Source of the DNA: Candidatus Bathyarchaeota archaeon
GTDB lineage: Archaea; Thermoproteota; Bathyarchaeia; Bathyarchaeales; Bathycorpusculaceae
Assembly (NCBI GenBank): GCA_026014615.1
Contig: JAOZHZ010000019.1
Location: forward strand, 62,001 to 126,000
Reading direction: 5' to 3'
Length of the DNA stretch: 64,000 nt
The position numbers were made by a program, and so were the translations under genes. Below are positions 1 to 8,887 of the stretch, piece by piece. Below the pieces are notes generated by a model. That model was not told the DNA's origin. It was given only the letters and a program-made list of their open reading frames with translations, and ran no database searches. Position 1 is the first letter of the stretch. The number at the start of each line of letters is the position of its first letter.

Positions 1-321
1 TGTAACGACTTCACGAGGGCATGTATGCGTAGCGGGTGGCAGTTCTATGTAGGATGCATTGACGGCGAACCTGTTGGCACGTGCGCGTTATTTTCTTCAG
101 GCGGCGTCGGCGGCATATTCGACGTGGGCACCTTAGTGGATTTCAGAAAACGGGGCGTTGGGGCAGCCTTAACAATTCACGCCCTCAAAAAGTCAATGGA
201 AGCAGGAAACATTGTTCATACATTGCAGGCTGAAACAGGCGGAGGGGCAGAACGTCTTTATGAGAAAATTGGGTTCAAAACAGAATACAAACTACAGTAT
301 TACATAAAGGAAGCCACCTAA
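1..321 (+). CDS. GNAT-family N-acetyltransferase, C-terminal part
   Basis: The frame is open from the window edge, so the N-terminus lies outside; the first internal ATG is at 25. The segment DVGTLVDFRKRGVGAAL matches the acetyl-CoA pyrophosphate-binding motif of GNAT enzymes (basic residue, then RGVGAAL, then a helix), followed by a C-terminal RLYEKIGFK, the usual GNAT ending where a Tyr precedes the last strand. Family knowledge gives acetyl transfer from acetyl-CoA to an amine; the substrate cannot be told. It converges on the membrane protein gene at 384-1460. Confident in the family, not in the role. Confidence 0.8.
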   Translation, partial: CNDFTRACMRSGWQFYVGCIDGEPVGTCALFSSGGVGGIFDVGTLVDFRKRGVGAALTIHALKKSMEAGNIVHTLQAETGGGAERLYEKIGFKTEYKLQYYIKEAT

Positions 322-383
322 AAGAATAAAGGGCTTTTATGCAGCATTAAGAAAATCTGGCTTTTTGTTTTTTCTTTAGTGGT

Positions 384-1460
384 TCAAGTTTTTCGGATGG
401 GCATTTCGGAGGCGGGTTCTGCTGGTTTTGTGCGGGAAAGTGCTATACCTGAGGTGGATTTTACGATTTTGGGAACGCCGATGAGGTCTTGGAGTATTAG
501 GATTCCGCGCGCAAGTACTGCAAAGGCGCCTAAGGCTCCGGCCATTGCGGGGTCAACAACTAAGAGTCCCAGAATTGCGACTATGCCAAATTCCTGTACA
601 CCTGCGCCTGCGGGGGTTATCGGAACAAAACCCAACGCCGTCACAAGCGGGTGAATGAGGAAAAACGCCAGCCACGTCAAAAACGGACTTAACCCAAGCG
701 ATATGCCTAATGCTAAAGCCAAGAAGTACCACTCAAACCCTTTCAGAACCCAGCAGGCCAACGTCAGAACAATGACCTCTGGAATTGCTTTGCTGTTCTT
801 TTGTGAACTTTCTCGGAATTCTTCAAGTTTTCCCACCAGTCCACCGGCGAATCTTTTTAGGAAACGCCAGTTTGCCACGCGATTAAACAGGTTTAATGCT
901 CTTTGAGACCAGGTAATGGCGGCAAGCAAGATGGCGCCTGTAAGCATCAAGCTGATGCCTATTCCCGCTAGGAGGAGTCCGTCGATTCCTGTTGCCGCTT
1001 GGAACTGTTGCCAATTCTCGGCTGGAACCACCTGAATCAAAAAGAACACTGCGCCTATGCCTCCTGCGACTTTGGCTAAGAACTCTATGGTTTGTATGCT
1101 TAGTATGCCTGAGAGGCTTTTTGAGGTGGGCACGTTTTGGTCTCTTAAATAGAGGGGGGTTAAAATGTAGCCTGACCGTCCGGGGGTGACGTCGCTAGTT
1201 AGCATGCCTGCGTACTGGGCGAGCAGGGTTTTTCCGAAGGAGGTTTTGATGCCTTCTTTTCCCAGCACTCTCTGCAACCTGAAGGTGAAAAGCAGGTTGA
1301 TGCCAAAGTAACAGAGAAACGCCAGAACGATGTATTCAACTTTGATGTTTAGTAGTGCCTCGTATAAGGATTCTACTCCGATGTACCAGAATAAAGCTGC
1401 AAAAATAGCTATCATAACGACAACTTGCAGCAGGGTGCGAGTAACTTTTCTGGTATTCAA
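384..1460 (-). CDS. UPF0104 / lysylphosphatidylglycerol-synthase-like membrane protein (flippase-like)
   Basis: A 358-residue protein made almost wholly of hydrophobic helices. The pattern, with SDVTPGRSGYILTPLYLRD after the second or third helix and PITPAGAGVQEFG near residue 290, is that of the flippase-like domain shared by the membrane half of MprF and archaeal AglD-type proteins. Members are implicated in lipid or lipid-linked sugar handling in the cytoplasmic membrane. No soluble catalytic domain is present, so it is not an aminoacyl-PG synthase by itself. It stands alone between convergent and divergent neighbours. A lipid or glycolipid flipping role is inferred. Confidence 0.72.
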   Translation of the reverse strand: MNTRKVTRTLLQVVVMIAIFAALFWYIGVESLYEALLNIKVEYIVLAFLCYFGINLLFTFRLQRVLGKEGIKTSFGKTLLAQYAGMLTSDVTPGRSGYILTPLYLRDQNVPTSKSLSGILSIQTIEFLAKVAGGIGAVFFLIQVVPAENWQQFQAATGIDGLLLAGIGISLMLTGAILLAAITWSQRALNLFNRVANWRFLKRFAGGLVGKLEEFRESSQKNSKAIPEVIVLTLACWVLKGFEWYFLALALGISLGLSPFLTWLAFFLIHPLVTALGFVPITPAGAGVQEFGIVAILGLLVVDPAMAGALGAFAVLARGILILQDLIGVPKIVKSTSGIALSRTKPAEPASEMPIRKT

Positions 1461-1740
1461 ATCGTTTTTGCTCGGTTGCTTTAAGGTCTGTTGAAAGGTT
1501 TACATTCTTAACCAAAGTTAAATCTATTGTGGAAAAAACCTTCAGCCTACTCAGTTGTTACGCCTCTAAAAATAGCAAGCAAACTTGGTTTGTTGGGTAA
1601 GCCGTTAGATTGGGGTCTCTCAATCGTCATACAGATTTCATATGAGGAGGGTGAGTGAAGCGGTTTTGACTTGCAGCTATCTTTGTTTTGTTGTTTGTGG
1701 ATGAAAAGTCCTAAAAGCGCGTAAATTGAGAATTATACTC

Positions 1741-2625
1741 ATGCGAAAAAAGCAGGCTGCCCTAATAGCCATACTTGGCGGAGTTATTATTTTGGCAGTC
1801 AAGTTTTTGGCTTACTTTGTGTCTGACTCGGTGGCTTTGCTTTCTGACGCGTTGGAATCCATCGTGAACATTGCGGCTTCGGGGCTGATGCTTTTTTCAG
1901 TGTGGCTTTCCGAAAAACCCGCTGACGACAGCCACAACTATGGACACCAAAAAATCGAAGACATCACCTGCCTAATCGAAGGCATAATTATCATTGCTGC
2001 TGCGTTGCTGATTGTTAATGCTGCTGCGGGGCGGCTGTTTTCGCAGGTTTTACCTGTTGAACTTAACTTGGCTATTGCCATATCGATTGTAGCTACTGCG
2101 ATGAACGGTGGATTATCGTGGAGTCTTGCTCGCGCCGCCAAAAGCAGCGGTTCCGCCGCACTTGAAGGAGACTCAAAGCATCTTTTGTCGGATGTGATTT
2201 CTTCGGCTGCTGTTTGGGTCGGTCTTATCGTCGTTGAGATTACAGGTTGGGGACCAATAGACGCCATTTTGGCTTTCATTGTGGCGGTGTTGATTGCACG
2301 GATGGGTTTAGGTTTGGTGCGTAAGTCTTGTAGTCGCCTGATGGATACCTCCTGCAAGGAAGAAGAAGGCAAAATCCGCGAAGTTCTGTTACGTCACAGG
2401 TTCCGATTCATCGATTTTCATGACATGAAAACACGGCGCAACGGTAACTTGGTTTTCTGCGAGCTTCATCTCTCCGTGGATGGTTCACTTAGCGTGAACG
2501 AAGCACATGACCTCACAGACCATTTGGAAAATGAACTAAAAATGGAGTTACCCAACGCCCACTTGACGATTCATGTAGAGCCGAAAAAGCCAGATAAGTC
2601 CAAACGAGATAAACGACTAAAATGA
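1741..2625 (+). CDS. cation diffusion facilitator (CDF) transporter
   Basis: Metal/proton antiporter of the CDF family in the cytoplasmic membrane. The start is set at the ATG at 1741; an in-frame TTG lies 15 bases upstream. Helix 2 contains SDALESIVNIAAS, helix 5 contains DSKHLLSDVISS, giving the HxxxD metal pair, and the last 80 residues form the cytoplasmic domain (FIDFHDMKTRRNGN, CELHLSVD, HLTIHVEP). In helix 2 the usual Asp/His-Asp pair appears as Glu and Asn when aligned by eye to YiiP, so metal preference may differ from Zn/Fe. The basic tail KKPDKSKRDKRLK is unremarkable. Likely exports a divalent cation; which one is unknown. Confidence 0.88.
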   Translation: MRKKQAALIAILGGVIILAVKFLAYFVSDSVALLSDALESIVNIAASGLMLFSVWLSEKPADDSHNYGHQKIEDITCLIEGIIIIAAALLIVNAAAGRLFSQVLPVELNLAIAISIVATAMNGGLSWSLARAAKSSGSAALEGDSKHLLSDVISSAAVWVGLIVVEITGWGPIDAILAFIVAVLIARMGLGLVRKSCSRLMDTSCKEEEGKIREVLLRHRFRFIDFHDMKTRRNGNLVFCELHLSVDGSLSVNEAHDLTDHLENELKMELPNAHLTIHVEPKKPDKSKRDKRLK

Positions 2626-2880
2626 TTGGGTCAGTTTAGTTCAGTCATCCAAGCAAAATAGTTTTTGGGTGCAGTAGGTTTTTTGACGCCTCTTTCGGTC
2701 ACGTTTTCTGTTTTCAACATGCTTTTTGAAAAAACGTAAACACGGAAGTAGCCCGTTTACCAATGAGTTTCTACGGTTGTTTTATCGGGTTTTTTGTAAA
2801 AAGGCGGCTGTTTTGTTTACGCTATACTGATATATGCGCAGAACCTAAGATAATTCAAAAGATTTGTCGAGGAATCGTTT

Positions 2881-5316
2881 ATGCCTCAAATCGACAACGC
2901 GTCGGATGGCTTGCTAGATACCTCCAAAAACAAGTTTCTCAGTCAATTGTCTGCAAATATGACGAACGGTTTTGCCTATCATAAAATAATTTTTGATGCT
3001 GAAAGTAAACCCGTGGATTACGTTTTTCTCGAAATTAATCAAGCGTTTGAGCAGATAACGGGTCTGAAACGTGAAAAACTCGTGGGTAAAAAAGCAACTA
3101 ATGCACTTCCAAACGTAGAAAATTCTTCTGCGAAGTGGATTAATGTTTATGGTAAAGTTGCTTTGACAGGGATAACTGCGAAGTTTAAGAGTTACAGCCA
3201 GTTAACGGACAAGTGGTTTGCTGTTTCCGCGTTTAGCCCAGAAAAAGGCTATGTCGCAGCAACCTTCGCAACCATAACCGACAACGAAAAAAACCAAAGC
3301 ACTCTAAAAAAGTCCCAGCGTCTCCTTGCCGCAATTGTTGACAGCATCGCAGACGGCTTTTACTCCTTAGACCACGAATTCCGCTTTCAACATATCAATG
3401 ATGCTGCACTGGTCCATTTTGGCAAAAACCGAAAGGATATGCTGGGCCTGTCACTGTTTGAAGTTTTTCCGATGGTTAAGAACAGCATCTTTGAGGCGCA
3501 GCTTCAGCAAGCCGTACAAAGCGGGCAGCCAGTTAACTTCGAGTTCTCCTCTATGATTTCAGACAAAGATATGGAAGTACACATTTACCCCAGCGACGAG
3601 AGCATAACGGTTTTGTTCCTATATATTACCGAACAGAAAAAAGATGAAGAGTCCCTGCGAAGACTTAATCGCCACTTAAGTGTAATAAGCAACAGCAACC
3701 AAGCACTCATGCATGCAAACAATGAAAACATGTACGCACAGGAAGTCTGCGACAACATAATCAACGACTGCGGCTACGCCTTGGTGTGGATGGGCGTCGC
3801 GGGACTTGAAAAAACCAGAACATTGCGCCCAATCGCGTATGCTGGTTCTGACAAAGAATACCTCAAAGGGCTAAACATAGTGTGGTCAGAAAACACTGCG
3901 AATATACAGGAACCAATAGGCACCGTCATCCAAACAGGAAAGCCCCATTTGTGCAGAGACATGAAAAATGACCCCAAATTCGAGCCTTGGAGAGAAGAAG
4001 TCATCAAAAGAGGATATACTGCGTCGCTTACTTTGCCCTTAAAATCGTTTGAAGACCAAACCTTCGGTGTGTTAAGCATCTACAGCAAAGACAATGACCC
4101 CTTCTCCGAAGACGAAATAGGATTATTGACGGAGCTTGCAAACGATTTCGCTTACGGCATCATGATGATTCATCTAAGGAGAGAAAAAGAACGCACCAAC
4201 AAATTAATGCACGAGCAAGCAGTACTCCTCGACTTAAGCCCTGACGCCATCATCATGCGCACCATAGATGGCACAATATCCTTCTGGAGCACAGGCGCCG
4301 AAAAACTGTACAGATGGACCAAAGAAGAAGTCATAGGACAAAACATCCAAGCGATTCTACAAACAAAGTTCCCTGAAAACTTAGAGTCAATCACATCTAA
4401 GCTTAAAGAGAAAGGACACTGGTCAGGAGAAATCATACACCACACCAAAGACGGACACGAAATTGTGCTGCAAAGTTATTGGCTGGCAAAATTCGACAAA
4501 AACGGCAACGTTTTGGAGATGATGGAATCTAACGTTGACGTCACTGACCGCAAACAAATGCAAACTAAACTGGAAGAGTACACTGCCCACTTGGAGGAGT
4601 TGGTGCAGGAACGTACAAAGCAGCTTAAGGACGCAGAGCGGCTGGCTGCTATTGGCGAAACCGCAGGCATGGTGGGACATGACCTCCGTAACCCGCTCCA
4701 AACCGTTACGGGTGAAACCTTCCTTGCCACAGAGGAACTAAAACAGATGCCTGACAGCCCCGCAAAACGCAACCTCGAAGAAAGCGTCAGCATAATCGCA
4801 GAACAAATCGGCTACATGGACAAAATCGTTTCAGACCTTCAGGATTTTGTTCGCCCCATCACGCCTGACAAGAAACAAATCAACCTACAAACGATCCTGT
4901 TGACAACGTTGGCGCGGGTTTCCCTGCCCGTAAACGTGAAGGCACAAACCCAAATCGCCCAAGACTTGCCTGAGATTTTGGCTGACAGCCAGTTACTGAA
5001 ACGTGTATTCTATAACTTGTTCACAAATGCAGTGCAAGCTATGCCTGAAGGCGGAGAACTTGCAGTGAAGGCATATTTGAATAGGCTGCCCGACGGAAAA
5101 AGCAAAGTCATCGTACATGTTGACGACACAGGCGTGGGCATACCTGAAAACATTAAACCAAAAATTTTCCGACCGCTGTTTACAACTAAATCTAAGGGGC
5201 AGGGCTTTGGGCTGGCGGTCTGCAGAAGAGTCATAGAGGCTCACGGCGGAACCATAAAGTTCAGAAGCCAAGAGGGGAAAGGCACAAGATTCACCGTGAA
5301 GCTCCCCGCCGCCTAA
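2881..5316 (+). CDS. PAS/GAF multi-sensor histidine kinase
   Basis: A soluble 811-residue sensor kinase. An N-terminal PAS domain lies at about 25-140, a second at 150-255, a GAF domain at about 280-427 and a third PAS at 440-555 (STGAEKLYRWTKEEVIGQN). A coiled-coil signalling helix (EYTAHLEELVQERTKQLKDAERL) follows. The dimerisation domain has His600 in GMVGHDLRNPLQ. The catalytic domain has the N box (FTNAVQAMPEGG, Asn716), DDTGVGIP and GQGFGLAVCRRV. No transmembrane segment or receiver domain is seen and no response regulator is adjacent, so the partner is encoded elsewhere. The ATG is preceded by GAGG at a good distance. Signal unknown. Confidence 0.9.
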   Translation: MPQIDNASDGLLDTSKNKFLSQLSANMTNGFAYHKIIFDAESKPVDYVFLEINQAFEQITGLKREKLVGKKATNALPNVENSSAKWINVYGKVALTGITAKFKSYSQLTDKWFAVSAFSPEKGYVAATFATITDNEKNQSTLKKSQRLLAAIVDSIADGFYSLDHEFRFQHINDAALVHFGKNRKDMLGLSLFEVFPMVKNSIFEAQLQQAVQSGQPVNFEFSSMISDKDMEVHIYPSDESITVLFLYITEQKKDEESLRRLNRHLSVISNSNQALMHANNENMYAQEVCDNIINDCGYALVWMGVAGLEKTRTLRPIAYAGSDKEYLKGLNIVWSENTANIQEPIGTVIQTGKPHLCRDMKNDPKFEPWREEVIKRGYTASLTLPLKSFEDQTFGVLSIYSKDNDPFSEDEIGLLTELANDFAYGIMMIHLRREKERTNKLMHEQAVLLDLSPDAIIMRTIDGTISFWSTGAEKLYRWTKEEVIGQNIQAILQTKFPENLESITSKLKEKGHWSGEIIHHTKDGHEIVLQSYWLAKFDKNGNVLEMMESNVDVTDRKQMQTKLEEYTAHLEELVQERTKQLKDAERLAAIGETAGMVGHDLRNPLQTVTGETFLATEELKQMPDSPAKRNLEESVSIIAEQIGYMDKIVSDLQDFVRPITPDKKQINLQTILLTTLARVSLPVNVKAQTQIAQDLPEILADSQLLKRVFYNLFTNAVQAMPEGGELAVKAYLNRLPDGKSKVIVHVDDTGVGIPENIKPKIFRPLFTTKSKGQGFGLAVCRRVIEAHGGTIKFRSQEGKGTRFTVKLPAA

Positions 5317-5396
5317 ACCTATCTGTTGCAGAACAAAAGAAATACGGCATCCAGTTACAAACAGGACATCCCCACAGAGTACCCCGCCTCCTACTA

Positions 5397-5520
5397 CCTT
5401 TTTCTGCCTTTTACAGCCGTTTCTAGCCTCTTTCAGCCTTTCCTAGCCGCAAGTTACGTCCAAATTAAACGCTGAATTGGAAAAGCAACCCAAAACGGGC
5501 TTTACAGAAAAGGGGGAGGG
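5397..5520 (+). repeat. dispersed intergenic repeat, copy A
   Basis: First of four copies of a sequence of about 125 bases. The left half is a pyrimidine-rich tandem array of about 10-base units ending in GCC (TTTCTGCC, TTTACAGCC, TTCTAGCC, TTTCAGCC, TTCCTAGCC). The right half has CCGCAAGTTACG, AAACGCTGAATT, GCAACCCAAAACGGGC, ACAGAA and a G-run followed by AGGG. It lies between the convergent ends of the kinase and P-type ATPase genes and has no coding potential. Confidence 0.85.
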
Positions 5521-5545
5521 TAGACAAAAAATGGCGACAAAAGAG

Positions 5546-7555
5546 TTACTTGACTTTTTCCAGCCGAAGTGTGTTCAGAAGTAGCAGCAGCGTCACGACA
5601 TCGTCTCCTGCGATAACCGTCGCCAGCAACCCCGTCACGCCGAGGACGCCCAAAGCGCCCAAAACCAGCTTGATAATCAACGAAGCCGCGATGTTCTGCT
5701 TGGCGATGCCCATGGTTTTCTCGCTTAACCGCACCAGATACGGAATCTGCGCCAACTCATCCTTCACCAGCACCACGTCCGCGGATTCCAAAGCCACATC
5801 CACACCCCCAGCGCCCATAGCGATGCCAACATCCGAAGCCGCCAAAGCAGGAGCATCATTCACCCCATCACCCACCATCGCAACCAAACCACCACCGCAG
5901 CTTTTTTCTTTGTATTCTTCCAGAACCCGCAGCTTATCCTCAGGAAACAGCTCCGCATGCACCTCATCAATCTTTAACGTCTCAGCCGTATCCTCGGCAA
6001 TTGCAGCTCGGTCACCGGTAAGCATGACAGTTTTAATCCCGCCCTTCTTCAAAGAATCCACAGACCTAAGCGCATCCTCACGAACTTCATCAACAACACA
6101 AACCGAAGCCAACCCCGCTTTACCCACCGAAACACAAACCGCCGTGTGCGTATCGCTTTCGCTGATTTGGTAGGCTTCTTTGCAGTCACAGTCAAACTCC
6201 TTCATCAACTCAGCATTACCCACAGCCACAAAGTTACCGTCAACGTAGCCCACGATACCTTTCCCCGGAACCTCCGTCACATCCGTAACCTTGTATTTGC
6301 GGATGTCTATGCCTTCCTCCGCGACTCTACGCACAATGGCGCTGGCAACGGGGTGATTACTAAACTGGTCAATGGCAGCGGCGTACCCCAAAGCCTCCTG
6401 CGGACGCTCAACCGAACGAACCTCATGCACCGCAGGTCTACCCAAAGTAAGCGTACCTGTTTTGTCAAAAATCACTGTTTTGAGACGGCTTAGCTTCTCA
6501 ACGTAAACACTGCCTTTAATGATGACTCCACGTTTGGCTGCGATGGTTATGGCAACAAAGATGGTGGCGGGAACCGAAATTATGAACGCACTAGGGCAAG
6601 AAACCACCAGCAGAATCAAGGAACGGTAAAGCCAATCTTCCCAAGGTCCACCCACAACCTGCGGCAAAACAACCGCCGTTACGACCGCCAACGCAATGAC
6701 CACGGGAACGTAGACTTTAGCGAAGCGGTCAACCAACTTCTCTATAGACGCTTTACGTTTACCTGACTCAGTGACTAACAGGACAATACGGGATACAAGT
6801 GTTTCCTCAGCTTTCTGCGTAACAACAATCTTCAAAACACCACTAGTGCTTAGTGTCCCAGCATAAACGCAGTCATTCACCGTCTTTAAAACAGGAACCG
6901 ACTCCCCCGTAACCAAAGCCTGGTCAACACGGGAAAAACCCTCCACAACGTTGCCATCCAACGGGATTCGTTCCCCAGGTTTAACCAGAATAAAGGTGCC
7001 TTCGCTGACCCCGCCAACATCCACCGTGCTCTCTGAGCCGTCCACGAGGACGCGAGCTTTTTCAGGGATAAATTTGCCCAGTTTCTCCACGGTTCGGCGT
7101 GCGCGGTCTTGGATGTAGTCTTCAAGGTATTCAGCGATGCAGTAAAGCAGCAGTACCATGGCGGCTTCAAAAAAGTACGTAAGGTAAATGGCGCCTAACG
7201 CGGCAACCGCCATCAGAAATTCAACGCTGAATCGCCGTTCCACAAGCAATTCCTTTAAACCAAGGTACCCAATGTAAGCTGCTGCCACAACAACGGTAAC
7301 GTAGTAAATCATGTTGCTCAATGTTGCAGGCTGATTCAACACAGGTATAGCGAAGCCAAGCGGGACACCGCGGAAAAGCAAATCCAACAAGCCAGCCACG
7401 ATTATGGTAGCCGCCAACGCTACTGCAAGTGAAACCATTATCTGCTTTTCTTCTTTTTCTTCCTGAGCAGCATTAGGCTTCTCTTTACAGCTTTTTGTAC
7501 CCTCAGAAGTCAACTGGTTTCCCACAGGAAAAAAGGATAAAACGCATATTAACAT
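5546..7555 (-). CDS. heavy-metal P1B-type ATPase (Zn/Cd-type, CPS motif)
   Basis: ATP-driven metal efflux pump of 669 residues. Visible motifs: VTGES in the actuator domain, SCPSAF in helix 6 (Cys320), DKTGTLT with phosphorylated Asp364, the P1B-specific HP pair in QFSNHPVAS, MLTGDR and GDGVNDAPALAASDVG. The last helices contain Lys in SLIIKLVLG and Asp in GDDVVTLLLLLN, positions conserved in zinc/cadmium/lead pumps. There is no N-terminal HMA domain; instead there is a Lys/Glu-rich stretch before helix 1. The intramembrane motif is CPS rather than CPC. The start is uncertain: a second Met lies at residue 40 just before the first helix, and neither has a clear ribosome site. Confidence 0.85.
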   Translation of the reverse strand: MLICVLSFFPVGNQLTSEGTKSCKEKPNAAQEEKEEKQIMVSLAVALAATIIVAGLLDLLFRGVPLGFAIPVLNQPATLSNMIYYVTVVVAAAYIGYLGLKELLVERRFSVEFLMAVAALGAIYLTYFFEAAMVLLLYCIAEYLEDYIQDRARRTVEKLGKFIPEKARVLVDGSESTVDVGGVSEGTFILVKPGERIPLDGNVVEGFSRVDQALVTGESVPVLKTVNDCVYAGTLSTSGVLKIVVTQKAEETLVSRIVLLVTESGKRKASIEKLVDRFAKVYVPVVIALAVVTAVVLPQVVGGPWEDWLYRSLILLVVSCPSAFIISVPATIFVAITIAAKRGVIIKGSVYVEKLSRLKTVIFDKTGTLTLGRPAVHEVRSVERPQEALGYAAAIDQFSNHPVASAIVRRVAEEGIDIRKYKVTDVTEVPGKGIVGYVDGNFVAVGNAELMKEFDCDCKEAYQISESDTHTAVCVSVGKAGLASVCVVDEVREDALRSVDSLKKGGIKTVMLTGDRAAIAEDTAETLKIDEVHAELFPEDKLRVLEEYKEKSCGGGLVAMVGDGVNDAPALAASDVGIAMGAGGVDVALESADVVLVKDELAQIPYLVRLSEKTMGIAKQNIAASLIIKLVLGALGVLGVTGLLATVIAGDDVVTLLLLLNTLRLEKVK

Positions 7556-7595
7556 ACTGTCAATTTAGCTACAAAACAAAAGAGAAAAAGATGGT

Positions 7596-8582
7596 TTAGG
7601 GCATAAACTGTTTGTAAACTGGGTGCCCTTTGAACCGAAGTGTGGTTTCTGACTTCTCGATGGTTCCGCTTGGAAGCCACATACAAACTGAGTGCACAAC
7701 TGCGCCGTCAGGAATCAACCGAACTCCGTCCAAAAGCTCGCCTTTAGTGACGCCAGAAGCAGCAAACACAAGTTCATTGCCTTTGGCTAACTCGTCCTGC
7801 GTGTAAGTTTTGTTAACGTCCACACCGAGTTTCTGTAAACGTTCAAGCCTCTGTGCGTCGTCTTTTTTGTCTTTCCAGACCTTAACTAACATGGTTCCGC
7901 CAAGACACTTCACCGCTGTTGCCGCAATGGTCGCTTCTGGTCCAGCGCCTGCGCCAATAAGTAAGTCTACACCGCTGTTGGGCGTGCATGCAACAACTGC
8001 TGCGGCGATGTCTCCGTCTGGAATAAGGATAATGCGTACGCCGAGTTTTCTGAGTTGAGCGAGCATGTCGCTGTGGCGTTCTCGGTCAAGCATGATGACA
8101 GTGAAGTTGGCGAGGGGTACTCCTTTGTTTTCGGCTACGGTCCGCACGATTTCTTCTATGGTCATGTCTGGGTTGATTTTGCCTAAACTGTGGTTGCTGG
8201 TTGCTATTTTAAAGTAGTAGCCATCGTCGGGGAGAATTTGGAAGCATCCTGCAGGGGCACATGCAAGCGCGGATATAGCGTCTTTGCGTCCTTTGCTTGC
8301 GGCGGTTGTTCCGTCAACTGGGTCAACAACAAACTCGACTTTGGGGCCTCTTCCTGTGCCGACTTTTTCGCGGTGCGCAAAACTTGGGGCGTTGTCTTTG
8401 GGTCCTTCACAGCAGATAACTTCTCCTTCGATGTCAGTTTGATGTAGAACGGCGCGGCTAAATTCTACGGCTTGGTCGTCGACTAAGTCGCAGTTGCCTT
8501 GTCCGACGTGTAGTGCTGCGCCTACTGCTCCTGCGACGGTTATTCGGGTTAATGAGGGGGCTAAAGCTCTTAGAGTTACCAT
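7596..8582 (-). CDS. glpX: class II fructose-1,6-bisphosphatase (GlpX-like)
   Basis: Hydrolyses fructose 1,6-bisphosphate to fructose 6-phosphate in gluconeogenesis. The 328-residue protein shows the GlpX signature: metal-binding CEGPKDNAP near residue 58, VDPVDGTT at 86-93, LDRERH near 165 and the phosphate-binding IGAGAGPEAT. Length fits the family. Many archaea use the bifunctional FBP aldolase/phosphatase instead, so a GlpX enzyme is worth noting. In this genome it could also act on sedoheptulose bisphosphate, which the sequence cannot settle. The gene is monocistronic, with GGAG before the ATG and the TATA-like TTATATG farther up. It points away from the 5S rRNA promoter side. Confidence 0.9.
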   Translation of the reverse strand: MVTLRALAPSLTRITVAGAVGAALHVGQGNCDLVDDQAVEFSRAVLHQTDIEGEVICCEGPKDNAPSFAHREKVGTGRGPKVEFVVDPVDGTTAASKGRKDAISALACAPAGCFQILPDDGYYFKIATSNHSLGKINPDMTIEEIVRTVAENKGVPLANFTVIMLDRERHSDMLAQLRKLGVRIILIPDGDIAAAVVACTPNSGVDLLIGAGAGPEATIAATAVKCLGGTMLVKVWKDKKDDAQRLERLQKLGVDVNKTYTQDELAKGNELVFAASGVTKGELLDGVRLIPDGAVVHSVCMWLPSGTIEKSETTLRFKGHPVYKQFMP

Positions 8583-8765
8583 CTTTGCGTCTCCGTGTAC
8601 ATGTATATACTATTGTATTGGGGGTGTCACAACATATAAAACATGTGTCTGCGTAGTGCGGTTATACAGCATTTTGAAAACGACGCCCGCTGACGTAACC
8701 TCTTGTTTTCGGGCTGTTTTGCGGTTTTTAGCCAATCATAACAATTAAGAAGGTAAAAGATTAAG

Positions 8766-8887
8766 GTGTTGCCAGCTTTCCCGGGTTCTCGCGGCCGAAG
8801 ACCGCAATACAGCAGGGAACGGAGCACGGTTTAACTTCCGAGTTCGGAACGAGATCGGGTGGAACCCGCGCCCTATGACCGGCAAAC
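8766..8887 (-). rRNA. rrf: 5S ribosomal RNA
   Basis: Read on the minus strand it contains the hallmark GAACTCGGAAGTTAAAC of 5S rRNA, preceded by CCACCCGATC and followed by GTATTGCGGTC. The ends TTGCCGG and CTGGCAA pair to form helix I, which fixes the borders to within a few bases. About 120 nt. It stands alone; no 16S or 23S gene is in the window, so the 5S is unlinked from them here. Confidence 0.93.

Noticed and set aside
2763-2984. 73-residue ORF overlapping the kinase start.
   Set aside because: Runs out of frame through the kinase N-terminus; the kinase has a good ribosome site and full domains.
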